Origin: Aldrovandia affinis
Lineage: Eukaryota > Chordata > Actinopteri > Notacanthiformes > Halosauridae
NCBI GenBank assembly: GCA_029706075.1
Contig: JAINUG010000011.1
Location: 186,001-250,000 of the forward strand
Direction: 5' to 3'
Length of the DNA stretch: 64,000 nucleotides
The notes under the pieces are model-generated. The model worked only from the letters and a program-made list of their open reading frames with translations. It had not been told where the DNA came from and did no database searches. Shown in pieces: positions 48,822 to 62,247 of this stretch (positions within the stretch are counted from its first letter, which is position 1; each line of letters opens with the position of its first letter). The position numbers were made by a program, and so were the translations under genes.

Positions 48822-51800
48822 ATTGCGCTCTAGTTTTTCCGCCCTGATACTCACACCTCCAGAAGTGTGGGCGTGGGTGCAGTACCACTCTGGGACGGGA
48901 TAGAAACCATCTGCTTCACTGCAGCCCACCCTGCTCAGGGTCGGGCTGAGGCGTGGGGCCAGACACATCCCAAAACTCAAACACGAGGGGAGGGGGTGAC
49001 ACCACATTACTGCGGGTGCTCCATATTGCGTCTCCTCGGCAACACTATAAACTAGATTAGATTACATTTAGATTTATTGCCCTCACATAAGGGTATATTT
49101 CCCAGAGCTCACACAGTTAGATAGTACTTAGACCGTTAGACAGCAGGTCATAGCATAACATAGATGACTATATTTGTGACAAACAGTACAGGACAAACAG
49201 GACAACATTAGCAAACGTCAACCTTCAAATTCAAATAAATTCATTTTTCAATCAGAATGCTTAAGGCAAATATAATAAATATGTTGCTGAAGAACATTTC
49301 AGTCAAAGCAGCAATACCTTATTATTAAGTACATTTTTTGAAAGGTGCTAGCTATCCTGTAGTACGCTTGGGCTTGCAGCATGGAAAATAGTCACTGGTT
49401 TGCATACAGATGTATCAGAGTGCACTTAATCCACAATGCTCCATGCACGTGAGAGAAACTGGCGGTTCCAAAATGGTGACAATGGGAGAAACAGAGAGAA
49501 AAAAAAAAAAAAAAAAAGCATCAGAGAGCACCTCAAATCAATAATTTAATCACCCGATAAGGTCATAAATGTTCAATACCATGTTTTTAATGTAATCTGG
49601 CTGATTAAGAAAACAAATGTTGGTTAGAAACAATGAGCACACAAAAACCCCAGAACAAGAGAACTAGAAAGAGCTAAAAAGAGACTCATGATCCATCTTC
49701 TACAATTTAGGAATTGTGGCCACCATATGGTAAATAAAATCAAATAGATTGACTGATTGATTTTAGGATCCATCTCCACATCTATATTCTGTTACACGCA
49801 AGGCCAAATGTCATGTTGTGAAATGTGCACATAAAACCCACGGGGCGTTGCTGGGACGGACAACCTTCTCTGCCACGCTACGTCCTCTGGGCTACACAGC
49901 ACACATTCTGCCATTATTTCATAACAGTCATAAACCGTGGCCTCTTTTTACCATGTCAATACTTCACAAAGGATGAAAACTATATACGGCCACAGCGGGC
50001 CAAGAGAGTCCCTGAAGCGGAATCACCACACAGTAACAAAATGCATCATCTTTTTTTGTTGTTTGCTTTTTATTAAAAAAATAAACAGCTCTTGGATTTC
50101 CTCAATAACAAGATTGCTTATCCAGATTTACAGAGGGTCGAAACAGCATGACGCATTTCCAATAAGTGCTCAAAAGGGAAATAGGATAGTCTGTTCCTTC
50201 AAGCAGTGCCGAGCGGTTTCACTCAGGTCAAGCCCCCCCCCCCCCCCATAGAGCCAAACTGTAAGATGATGGTTAAAAGGGACAGGGACTCTGTGCGCAA
50301 AACAGGATTCCACGGGCGAATCACATGCCACAGACAGCTGAGGAGAGGGACAGGGGAAGAAAGAACGACTGCAGCCCCATAAACCAGTTAGGACTAATCC
50401 ATGCTTTCCAGAAGGGGGTTTCTGAGCCAGCCAATCTCATTTCTGTGCCGGGATTAGCATAATCGAAGCATTGGAGATTATGATTATGATTGCTTTATTA
50501 TGCAACGGTGTTAGGCGGTCACTTCCAAATGCTTAAGCGGAGCCAAGTTCACTCAGCTAGTCTTGCGGCTTCCCAGAATGCAGGGGGAGAGAGACTGATA
50601 AAGAGGAGGAAACAAAAAGCCGTTAGATGCTACTCAGCACACATGAGGGATAGTTCCTCTTCCTACCTCCTCTTCCCTCCCTCCTTTCTCTGTGGGTTGT
50701 GTATTTGCATTACCTCTCCTCAATAGGGTGCTATCAGAGTGCAATCACAGCACACAGCCAACGGTTGCGCTGTCAGTGGTGTTTAATGCACCTCTGGTTA
50801 TATTTATCCCTCATTAGCATATATATTTGCATATTTTGAGCACAATTTCAGCATATCTATTAAGAGGGTCGAGTGGGGGGGATGGGGGGTTCAGCCCATT
50901 GGTTCTCAAAAGGTCACCTGTTTCTCAGAACCAAACTCCCCCACCCCGACCCCATTCACCTGCACATGCAGGAACACCTGGTCCCCCAGAGACCGGACTG
51001 ATCCGAGCCGAATTTAATCAATCCGAATCGTATCGGGCAGACTGAGATCAAAGTGAAGGAAATGCAATTCAATGCATTAATGGACCAGTGTTGCAAAATG
51101 TACGTGCTGCACATTACAATCAATGAGGGTCCAGTCGTTTTTTTGGGCTTGGCTTTGCAACAGGGTCGACGTTCCCAGAGGCTCTGCTGTCCGCTGCGCT
51201 TGCGCGTGGGACAGGGTGACGAATGCACGGAGATCGCTTTGACAGCGCGCAATGACGACCGCAGCTGGCCTCAAAGCCGTGCCGATTCAACTGAGCGCGC
51301 GAGGGAGCACAAAGGCGGTCACACAGGTGGAGATGACGGACAGACATTCAATGTGGACCCATGATGCAGTGCACCGCACAGCTATTTCCAAGGGGTCCTC
51401 AAGGACCTGGAGCTGGAACAACATGAGTTATTTTTGGAATGACAGCCCCCCCCCCATGAAGAGTACACGCTCCAATAACTAGTGGGGGAGGGCTGTGGGA
51501 TCTGATTTTAGGAGCTGCTGATGGGGACCAGAGGGCATAAAATATAAAATCCACAAAGCAGCACTTCAGTGTGCTACCGTACGCACCCTTCCTCCACACA
51601 ACCACTGCAACTTCCTCTTTCCAGCCCACCTGCGCGTCTGCACACCTCCGCCCTCCGCCCTCCGACTCTCAGTGGACTCCACTTCCCTCGCAACTTCTCT
51701 CTTTTAAGCAATTTTTATGGCCAGTTTTTTTATTCATCACTCAATTTGGAATGCCCACTCATGTTCATTGGCCTGTCCCAACACCTGCTGTCAGCCACTG

Positions 51801-54261
51801 CTTCTTTGAACTCTGCAGCCCTCACCAGCTGAGCCATTGGCCAAGATTCAATCAACATTTGGCCTAGATTTTGACTTACATAAAAAAATTGAAATGGTCG
51901 TTTTTTTCTTTGGTTTGACTAATTTTAGTGATCGTTGAACTCATCAAACAGTTGAAGAAAAAAAACGTATACTTATACGTATGTAATTGTGAGTCAAAGT
52001 TAAGCATGTGTTGATGCTGAATGTTAATTCAACATTGTAAATCGTAAATCTTGGCCATTGTGCCCAAGTGCACGGCAGGTTGCTGACTGACCAGAGGAGT
52101 TGCTCTTGCGCAATGGGACAGCAGAATGAGAGGTGTATCCCTGCTGACTGAAGCGGTGGGCAACTATCCACAACCCTGTAGGGCTGCCGGCCACGTTTGG
52201 CGCTGGTGTGGTTAGGATTTTTCCCTCACAACTTTGACACATGCTGACGGACTATTTGGGGGAGACAAATAGATGGATGGATGGAAAAATATATACGCAA
52301 ATCAATACTTGTTTCAGCAGCTGCCTCAATTCAAGGGTGATTCAGAGTGCCAGCATGGGATTAGATTCTCTGGAAAAGAAAGATAGATACAATGATGGAT
52401 ATTTGTACAGAGAGGCAGGGAGATGTGGAAGAGCTGTCTCTCTCTCTCCCGACAGGCCGACACGCATCACTGCATCGGTTTAAAACCGGAAAAAAAAGCT
52501 GACAACGCAGCAATTCCAGCCAAAACTGTGGACTTCCTCCAAATGAAATATTCCTGGAAGGAGACAGACTTCACACCTACTAGCCCCCGAACCTATTCAG
52601 GGAAGAGGTAGAGTTACAGTGAAAACAAATGGTCTTCTGGATCTTGCATAGTGCCATTTTCAAAAGTTGGCTCAAGGGAAGAGAGATGAGAGCAGTACAG
52701 CAGGATCTGTGTGAACTTTTGTCCATTTTGTTTGAGAGCCCTGGAAGGGGGGCAGAGAAAACAGAGCCGAAATTCTTCCAAAAGCGGGAACACACACACC
52801 CACACACACAACACTTTTACCTAAAGTTACCTGAACAAAAATGTCCAGGAGGGACAAAAAACACTTCCATATGTTCCTGAAAGATAAGATATCGTAGAGT
52901 TCATATTATACACATCCATATTTGCAGTGGGCCTTTAACCACTTTTTTTCCCTTTTCCTCCAGATTGGAATGCCTGATTGTATTTGCAGGCCAGTCTCAT
53001 CACTGCAACAACTTGCAGTCAATTCAGAGAGGCTGCTGGCCCACGGAGCAGGCTTCCATAATCAGTAGCATTCAATACTAGACTGTGTGGCAGATCCACA
53101 CACTGGAACCCGGTGTCTTAGCAGTGTGAGCCACCCAGCAGCCCCCATACATGCTCCTTTCACTCGTGGTAGTTCATTTAAATGTCAGGTCTTTCCTGGT
53201 GGTTTCTGCTGCCATTCTCCATTGCAAAAGCACACCCATCTTCTCTTGACCTTTTTCAGTATTCCCCTACTGATTTACAAGCAAAGGGCAAACCAATCCA
53301 ACACTTTCGGGACAAATATTTGTCATTGCTCTGACTAAAAACAAACGCTTTTTACACTAATACTCAATGCCCTGGCCAAAGCGTTCTGTGGCAGCAGCCA
53401 ACTAACAAAGGGCTTAGAGAATGAAAATATATATATTAAAAATCACCCGGGTCTCCTCCCCTCCTTTGCTCACCGAGAGAGCCAGAGGCCATGAGATTTC
53501 ACGTCGGTGAAAACACCGTGGCCAGACAGACTCATGCCCATCAATGATTCATGACAGATGTTTTGTGCTCACGCAGAACACATCGTGGATAAAGAATGCT
53601 ATAAGCCAGCTACACTGCCACCACAAACATCCAGGCATATGTGATTACAAAATATTATCTTCCGTGTTACCGTAAAACAAGGGTAAGCGTGACGTTGAAA
53701 TCGCATTAAAGAAGGGGAAGAAATCTGATTCGGGAACGGTTTGCCAGCAGTAGAATCTGCCAGTTTTTCACCTTCTACTGGGCCTCAGGCCATCATTGTT
53801 TAACTTGCGTAAAACTAACCTAGCCTTCCAGGTACATATCGACCAACAGTTTAAAAGTAATGCTACATGTGAAATGCTAAACTCCAACCCAACAACAGTG
53901 CCTGATCTACACCAAAAATCTCATAGTGTGGACCGTGCTCCTGTGTGTTTCACAAAGACGGACAAACGGACACAGCTGCTTTTATACTGGTATCTACAGT
54001 CTCTATACTACGGGCCGCCAGCTGCTATGTCTCACCCTGGGGGGGGGGTGACAACTCTGCAACATTAAATATTTCTAAACTCCATCCAACTCAAAGAGGG
54101 ACTCTTAAACCTTAAACCAACATTAGGAAGCTGTTTTAGTTTAGCCCTTCTCTAAACAGCTAAACAGCGTTCAAACAAGCCAGTTGTTTACAAGGCGCGC
54201 TTTTAATTTGACAGCTCCTCACTATAGCGGTTCCAACTCCAGAAGGCAAGGTTATGAGGGG

Positions 54262-54456
54262 TCATGTATTATTTATTTGTTTTAGCAGATTCCCTTAAAC
54301 ATTGTACTTCCCATGTATAAATCTAGATATTTACTGAAGCAAGATGGGTTAAGTACGTTGCTCAGGGTTAGCAGCAGTACCCCACCCAGGATTTGAACCT
54401 ACAACCTTTGGGTAACAAGTCCAGCTCTTTAAGCACTAGACCACACTGCTGCCCTA
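54262..54456 (-). mobile_element. tRNA-derived SINE, group B, copy 2 (decayed)
   Basis: On the minus strand the head reads GGCAGCAGTGTGGTCTAGTG then CTTAAAGAGCTGGACTTGTT, box B-like GGTTCAAATCC, and a body with TGAGCAACGTACTTAACCC matching copy 1 (28694-28911). The tail is decayed to GGGAATCTGCTAAAAC. Confidence 0.88.
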
Positions 54457-54781
54457 AAATCTCAAACTGTGATCCAGGGTTCACAGGTTTTAGTCCCTCC
54501 CGTTTACCTGAGAGGAAGGCAACTGGTCTAAACGTGTTCCAGTGTTTTTCAAACCTTCCTTAAGAAACACGTCACTGCAGGTCACACCCTTTAAAGTGGT
54601 GTTATTCTACTAACTGCGACCTCAATGGCCACACCGAACCCTGGGAGAGACCTCCTGATTGTAAGCGTGGGCAAGGCCTGTGACAGTTTCACTTGAATGA
54701 AAACCAACAAAAGACCAAAGGGAGAGACGAGCCCTTCTCGTATGACCCAGTTTCACTGACCAATCAGGAGAGACTTTGGGG

Positions 54782-54791
54782 GGGAGAGAGG

Positions 54792-54828
<37 letters not shown>

Positions 54829-54829
54829 G
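54782..54829. repeat. (GA)n microsatellite
   Basis: GA repeats with GGGAGA and GACA interruptions on the plus strand. Confidence 0.95.
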
Positions 54830-56144
54830 ACACCACCCTGCCAGCACTTGTTAGCCAATATGGTCCCCTAAACCTGAATATAAACACAAACCTCGGGTTT
54901 AGAGGGAAATTCTGGATGACTGGGTGCTGTGGGAACAGGCATGTGTCTCTCATTATCACCCCGCTCCCTTCCTGGCGCACTGACTTCTGTGTCCAAAGCG
55001 TGGCCACTGCACACAGCCCTGTCCTCTCCTGTTAGGATCAGGCCCTTGAGTAAGAACAATGGCCTTAGCAATGGGGACACGGCCCGATGTCCGCGGGGGT
55101 CTCCCAACATACAGACGCCCCACGGAACACGCATCTGCCAGGCTGTCCCCCGCAGAGAAGGACAGGAGCCGGAGTCTTAATCTCTGACGGCTCCAGCATC
55201 AAACCCATCTCCAAGAGCCACCAGATTACTTGGAAACTCATCAAGCAGTAGACATGATGTAAATCTACATGTAATTAAATAAAACAAAGATTAGTAATAT
55301 TGCAAACCGGGTGGGGGGAAAACCCCTCTCATAACAGCTTGCTGACAGCACACCTTATTACCAAGGCTCATGTGAATTGGCTTCACGGGGTTTTTTTCTT
55401 TCAGATTTGGGGATGTAATTATAACAAGCAGGAAAAACCTGCTCACTGCAAAGACAGTGATTGGATCCTTGCTTCTATTTTAATAGCGGCTGGTTTTCCT
55501 GTTTACGACGCTGTGGCCGACAGCGACTTCTCCGTTAGTACCACGGGGGCAGGCGTGTGCAGCATAGATAAGCCACCGGCCTCCAACCTCCCCCAACCCC
55601 CACCCGCTTCAGGTCCGAATGTCCAACAGTGTACATCCAGCACAGCCGATTGATGGCACAGCTCCTCACGGCACAGCCCAGTGTGGTGTAATTTTAGACC
55701 CTCTAAGGGAAAAGTTGAGCAATCCGGGCATTGGATCCGCTCCCCGGCCCGGGCAGGGAGACGAGAAGAAAGACGCCCTTTGAGAGGCAGGGCCAGGCAC
55801 TTAAATCTGCAGCAAAATTAAAATGGTTCAAATTCCTTAATTTCCCTTACACTGGCAAAGCGAGGGAATGCAAACATGAGCACAGCCATTGACCCACAGA
55901 AACAGCTGTGAACCTGGCCTTTCACCTATTCCAGCCCGCCACCCTCCAACATCACACAAACACCCCCTGGTTATTTGTTCCAATTCCGATACTGTGAGGT
56001 GTACCTGATACTGTATGTGCAGCCACCTTTTTACCTGCTATTGAGAGACCACAGCTCGCCTGAAGTTGTGACAGGGAGACGCACCCCTTTCTCATGCCTC
56101 CAGTTTACTCACACACAGAGAAGACACACTGACACGCAAAAGTT

Positions 56145-56145
<1 letters not shown>

Positions 56146-56179
<34 letters not shown>

Positions 56180-56283
56180 GCACGCAGACACACCACCGGT
56201 TAGACCCAGACACACACAAACACACAGACACAGACACACCACCCGTTAAGACCCAGACACACAAGAGCACACAGACACACCAC
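56146..56283. repeat. (CA)n and 52-bp CA-rich repeats
   Basis: A CA run (56146-56177) is followed by two units containing AGACACACCACC, GTTAGACCCAGACACACA-type sequence. Confidence 0.9.
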
Positions 56284-56674
56284 ACAGGGGAACTGGGGGA
56301 GGGTCTTTGTGCACATCAGCAGTCCTTTCTTAATTGAATTTGATAATGATATTAAAAGACCCGGGCCTGACAGCCCATCTATTAAAGCCTGACCCTTGCA
56401 TTCCGGGGGCACGTTGTGCCCCTTTCCGATTATTACTTTCCATGTCCCTGGGAGAACTGTGGCAGGTACTGAGTCAGAGGAAAGAGGAATGAAAGGATGA
56501 AAAACATTGGCAGACCGACCCCTGAGGGTGTGCGTCTGCACCGCGCCAAACCCCCACTCCCCCATCCCACCTCTCCCCGAGCCTCCTCCTGTGCAAGGGT
56601 GCATTCTTGAGAGCAGCACCCGTATGGATTGTTCCAGAGCGGCTCTTTGTAAAGCCAGGGGCGTTGTGGGCTCA

Positions 56675-56829
56675 GAACTGTGATCCGGGAAGCAGTCACA
56701 ACAGTGGACCGTGACCCAGGAAGCAGTCACAACAGTGGACCGTGACCCAGGAAGCAGTCACAACAGTGGACCGTGACCCAGGAAGCAGTCACAACAGTGG
56801 ACCGTGACCCAGGAAGCAGTCACAACAGT
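56675..56829. repeat. 31-bp minisatellite, five copies
   Basis: The unit is GACCGTGACCCAGGAAGCAG, TCACAACAGTG. The last four copies are identical except at the array end; the first differs slightly (GTGATCCGGGAAGCAGTCAC). There is no spacer between units. Confidence 0.97.
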
Positions 56830-59205
56830 TCGGGTCAGGATCAATGTTCTGCACATGTGACCGTCCTATCCCCGCCCAGTTTGTCCAGCTCTGACATGAA
56901 ACAAAAAAAGGAAAGATTCATCGAAAGATTTGTGACACGGACGAGATTTGCATGGAGTTAGCGTGTGGTCAGTGGTGAACTAATACAGATGTAGGTCACT
57001 ATGCAGGCAGACACTGGACGTACAGCAGATACGCTCAAGGATGCACTCGATGTCCGGAACATTCTGTCCCACTCTCTGAGACGTGCAAACAGCTTGGTGA
57101 CAGACCAAGGCTTAGCAAAGGGGATGCAGGGAGGCTACACGCCTCAGGGGGGTAGGGACACCAGGTCTGCAGGAAGTGCACACACTGTCCTTCCATGAAA
57201 GCTTCTTTTAATACTTATTTACACTTTATTTTAACAGGTGGTCTCACTGAGATGAACAATCTCTTTTTTCCCCAGAGAGACCCAAAGCGGTCTCTTGATG
57301 AGAAACGAGAGGAAGAGGCCACAAAGAGCTCGCCCGCATTTTTTAGAACATATTTAAAAATATATATTATTAATACATAAATAAATAAAACACATGTAAA
57401 AAAATTATAATATGGTAAGATAAATATAACATTATCAGCAGCGTGACGGGCGTTCTCCCGTGAGAGCAGGTGAGACACTCACAGCTTCACCCTCCTGCCA
57501 CATCCCTCACTTCTGCCTTTATCCCCCAATTTATCCCCCCCCCAACCCCCAGGCCTGTAAGACTTCCATGCACTCTAGAAGAAACCAGGATGGGACAGAA
57601 GGACAGGGAAAACAGGATCTCAGGCCAGACCTCTGTGGAAAGCCTTCCATTACTTACATCCTCATGACTTTCTCTCATATTTGTTTCCTGTAGGAACACT
57701 GAGTTACCACCACTGTGCACCTCGCTGTGTCGGCCAACAAACAAATTATTTATGGAGTAGAGGGTTACCAATGACACCCCTACCCACCAACCACCCCCAC
57801 TCTTCCCAGCTAAAAACACAATCTCTAAGAGGGAAGTAGTTGATTGAATTATCAGCCTGAAAACAACGTACTGTCTTGTCTGGACACATAAACAGAATAA
57901 TCTCATAAACATCCTAAAGGGGGAACTGTAAATAGATAAAAAGCACAGTACCAAAAGTGGTTTTTTTTTTTGTCCTGTACGGGTAAGCGAAAAACGCATA
58001 AGTGCAAAAGAGCAAACGCGATAATCGATCTATCCACTTTGAGCGCATTGTCCGTCTCGCTGGGCAGATTTAGATTTTCCACTCAGCGCCAGCGACTTAA
58101 TGCAATGGAACGACTGTGACATCACGCTCCAAAAATACGCTCCACCACTCTGGGGTGGAATTCAGAGCGCCGACAAGGGACTGCTCTGTCGCCTCGATGA
58201 CTCGACGCATATAGATCTGCTGTGCTTTTTCATCTGAAAAAATGACCAGAAACAACCCCCTTAATGTTCCACCACAGGAGGCGACAGGAGGCGCTTCACA
58301 TTCCTTAATGCCTTCGCTGAATTGATTTTCATTTTGGTCATGCGGTCGCTGGAGATTAAAGCAAGGAAGTGGCAAATGCGCAAGGTAACGACGGGCCCAA
58401 ACGAAAGGCGAACTCTGAGTGGTAATAGGGTTTTTATCGGCAGCCTGGCTCCCGAGTGACCCCCATTTGTGATATGCGTGGCCGATAACAAGCAAGATCC
58501 GTCGATGCCAATCCACTTACCAGCTCGCAAAGTTGCAATTCTGCCGGCATGACCATAACGATTCCCAAACGTGGTGACCACAACTTTAAATCTAATCACC
58601 AGGACAGGACAGTGCTACCACTCCAAATAGTTGGCATGGAATTTACCTATGCATGCTGTTCAGTTTGACACCTGAACACATTTACATTTTACATTTGTAA
58701 CACAGACATGAGATGGACTATTAAGTGCTGACTTTACACCAGTTAACTTTTTTTTTCACATAACAGTTGAGATTTTTTTGGGAGGGTGGAGGGGGTGGAG
58801 ATGAAAATGCTAACTGCTGAGAGCCCACGATATATCATGAGGGGTAGTAGGCCAACACAAAAGTTTGTAGTCGCGTTCAAATCAGCGCAATGTGGAAGAG
58901 CCTCTAATTGCCTTCTAACGCTCATAATTTGCTAAGCGTGCATAAAAAGACGTCTGCAGAACCTCGGGGAGATAAGAGAATACCGCCTGTGCGCTACGCG
59001 GAACACAGAACACCCAGTTAAATATATTACTAAGTGAAGAGTGAGAGAGATTGCGAGCCTCACAGCAATGGTTACTTTTCCACTGCTGTATGATGCTGTG
59101 GCGTGAACTCGCTGGCATCTGGAAGTCACAGGATCCTCCGACACATGGGCAGGAGAGACATACAAAGCATTAATATGATATATACAGTATAATATACATA
59201 ATATC

Positions 59206-59505
59206 ACAGGGATGGAAATACCACTCCCAATGCTTAGCAGTCTGAGCCATTCCAAGTCTTACAAGATGCAGGCTACTGTACATATAACAGGGCTGGAAAA
59301 TATAACAGGGATGGAAATAACAAAATGTTATAATGTAATATTATTTAATATAATAGGGATGGAAATAACACTCCCAATTTTCCAGGCCTTATTAGAAGCA
59401 GGTTAGTTAACATGCCTGGCTTCCACCCAGTACACTAACCTGCTCCTTGTATTACCTGGAACAGCTCCAACTGCAATGCATTGCAAGTGCCATTTCATTC
59501 CCTGT
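59206..59505. mobile_element. Foldback element with three related arms
   Basis: Arm 1 (59206-59280) and arm 2 (59354-59408) both read GGGATGGAAATA, CACTCCCAAT, then a TTCCA-type segment, and a GCAGG near the end. Arm 3 (59433-59503) is the reverse complement of the same sequence. Arms 2 and 3 form a hairpin around a 24-base loop with TA-rich flanks (AATATTATTTAATATAAT against ATAATAATATTATATTAC). A nonautonomous DNA element or nested pair is likely. Confidence 0.75.
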
Positions 59506-60105
59506 GTAATATAATAATATTATATTACACCGGGATTATAATAATATAATTATAATTATATTAATACTAAAAATTGTAATGAATAATAATATAATAATAT
59601 ATAGTTATTATAATAATAAAATACAACCGCAGGTACATCAGGCAACGTGGGTGGAAAACACACTTGATCCTGGGCAAGAGAACAGCTGGGACACATAAAA
59701 AGGCAGCGTGCGAGTAAACGGGATTCCTGCGAGGAGCCTGGCAGCAATCACCTGCTTTTACATACAGCAGGCAACAAGACGCGGTCTGATCAAAAGAGAA
59801 CAAGGACAGCATTACCAGGCAGAAAGGGGGGGGGCCCACATAAGTTCTAATCAACAATTTCATTACAGCAGACTCCGTCTGTGCTGAAGACCGAGTCGTG
59901 GCATTACGAGCGTTGCTCTGCGGTGAGCAACGAGGCGACTTGGAAGTGGGGAAAAACGACAGTTTTGGTGCCGAGACGATTCTGAGACTGAAAGCGCTTT
60001 GCCGGTTGAGCGGATTAAGTTTTAAGTGCTAGCAAGCGAGCCACTATGTTCAGACCGATCTGACCCTACTGAACTTTACTTAATTTTTTTATTTTTTGGG
60101 GGTGG

Positions 60106-60358
60106 GGGAATTTTTTTCCATTTTTCTCCCAATTTAGTGGCAAATTATACCATCTATTTATTTCTATTTGCCCTCCCCACACGAATTCGTCGCTCGTCTG
60201 TACGAGGCGAGCTAATTCTCCGAGGGCAGCGAACCCCACTTCCTTCGAGATGGAATTCGCCCACCCACGTTCTGGAGTCACCCTTACGCGCTTCTCGGCG
60301 AACTCGTGCCGCCTCATCCTTTACAGGTGCATTAGACCGCTACGCTATCGGAGGCCCC
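60106..60358 (-). mobile_element. tRNA-derived SINE, group C, internally deleted
   Basis: The minus strand begins GGGGCCTCCGATAGCGTAGC, skips the box B and TTGGCTGTTCGCC part present at 26377-26740, and continues GTGGGTGGGCGAATTCCATC through to GGTATAATTTGCCACTAAAT. The box B promoter element is therefore missing, so this copy should be unable to drive its own transcription. Confidence 0.85.
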
Positions 60359-61579
60359 CTCTACTGAACTTATTGATGTTTTTAGTTTTTTTATTAATCA
60401 TGCATCTACTGTAAATTTTCCCATTTTGGTACAAAAACAAAAATCTAACCCAATACAATCCAATTACAAGATTCCTCAGAGAACACGGGCAGGCCAGACT
60501 CAAAGAACTGGTAGTTTTAGTAGTACTCCTGTGGGGGGGGGGTTAGGGTTAGGGGGGGATAGGGGTGGAGACTCCAGCTCGAAAGAGTGTGTGTTTGAGG
60601 GGGTTGGGGAGTGTCGGACTTTGGAAGCAGGATGAGCTGTGGGCTTGATGACTCTCAGCTCAAAATCTGTGACGGCCTAAAATTAGCGCCAATAATTTGA
60701 GCAGCGCAGGTCAGTAATCAGCAGCTCAGTGCGCCTTGTAATTAGGATGTTTAAATAGCTCAGGGTGGTCACAGCAGGGTGGCACAAAGGGGGATATCGC
60801 AGCCCCAGTAATTGCTCCAGTCTGTGACCTAACAAAACACAAGCACATGTCCTTCGGCCTGGCGAAAGGTTCGAGGAAGTACAGGGGTGGCCCACATCAG
60901 TTCAGACTCGGCACCCCACCTTCTCTCCCGCCGAATGTCAAACATCCAAGAGCAAAAACAATAAAATCAAACTGGGTTTCTTTTTAGCAAGCAGCCTCCC
61001 TCCCACACAGCAGCCTCTTTTTTCATTTTGTTCCTCTCTGGAAAATAGGCCGGAGTCTAAAACGGCGTCTGAAAAAGGAACTACTTGTGGATCTGTTTCT
61101 CATATGTTTTATTTTAGTACATGGTTTGAGTTTTTTTGCACATTCCACCCCCACCCCCACCCCCCACCCCCCACCCCATCATACCCCACAGTAAAAGGGT
61201 TCAAGCTTTGTCAGCGTTCCCTGTGTCATATCCGTCCTTCCCACAGGAGTACAGGCCTGCTGGGAAAGGCAGAAGTGGGCATAAGCAGTAGGTGTTATGC
61301 TGCTCGCCCCATCAGCTCTGCACTGAGCCCAAAGGGAGATGGACTGACAGATTGGGGGGTCAGACAGAGTTCACTAGAGTGACTGACAAGCAGCGGGGGA
61401 GTATGACACAGAGGCGGCAGCAAGAAATCCCCACCACTGGAAAATGGCACACTTCCCTGTGGCGTGAAAAATGACCAGAAATGCAACCCTACTCATACAA
61501 ACAGGAGACGCTACTATTAAATACTAAATTAATATACTACCAGAACAGGCACACTAGACATATTCACAGTGGAAGCGTG

Positions 61580-61645
<66 letters not shown>
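61580..61645. repeat. (CA)n microsatellite
   Basis: About 33 uninterrupted CA units. Confidence 0.98.
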
Positions 61646-61648
<3 letters not shown>

Positions 61649-62074
61649 AGAAGAGGACCCAAATCCTCAGCTCTTATTCCAAGCCCCCAGGGAGCAGAGC
61701 AAAAGGAGAACTTAAATCCCCAAGGAACATCTGCTTCTGTTGCCATGGTAACGGGCTAGTCCAAAAACTCACAGCGAGCGGGATGCTGAGACACAGCGGA
61801 AAAGCTCTGTTTAAGTACCACCTGTACTTTATACAACATTCGGACACCTCCCATCAGCATGACATCATACGTTTGATTATGAGCCAGGTCACAGAAAACC
61901 GGTGTTACTATAAAAGAGATACAGGAGACGGGTCAAACGGCCGTAATCCAGGCAAACATCAAGGGTAAATGAAATGCGCGGACTCTTGACTGGATGTTTT
62001 AACAGTGAACGTGTGGTGCAGGCCAGGTGCGTGCCCTGCAACTCAACAGCTAATCTACTGCTAGAGCATTCAGT

Positions 62075-62247
<173 letters not shown>

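Larger units (their letters stand above)
48001..56650 (-). other. Intron 1, segment 4
   Basis: Simple repeats: CT/CA at 48317-48360, GAT/ATG at 48785-48821, poly-A at 49499-49517, poly-C at 50230-50247 and GA at 54782-54829. Other items are a group B SINE (54262-54456), a CA tract (56146-56177) and CA-rich 52-bp units (56186-56283). 51150-51320 is CpG-rich. 51600-54200 looks unique. Confidence 0.75.

Noticed and set aside
56675-56829. CRISPR-like repeat array
   Set aside because: Units are directly adjacent without unique spacers and the DNA is vertebrate; it is a minisatellite.
60538-60560. Telomere-like GGGTTAGGGTTAGGGGGG
   Set aside because: Only two TTAGGG units in a G-rich stretch; too short for an interstitial telomere array.
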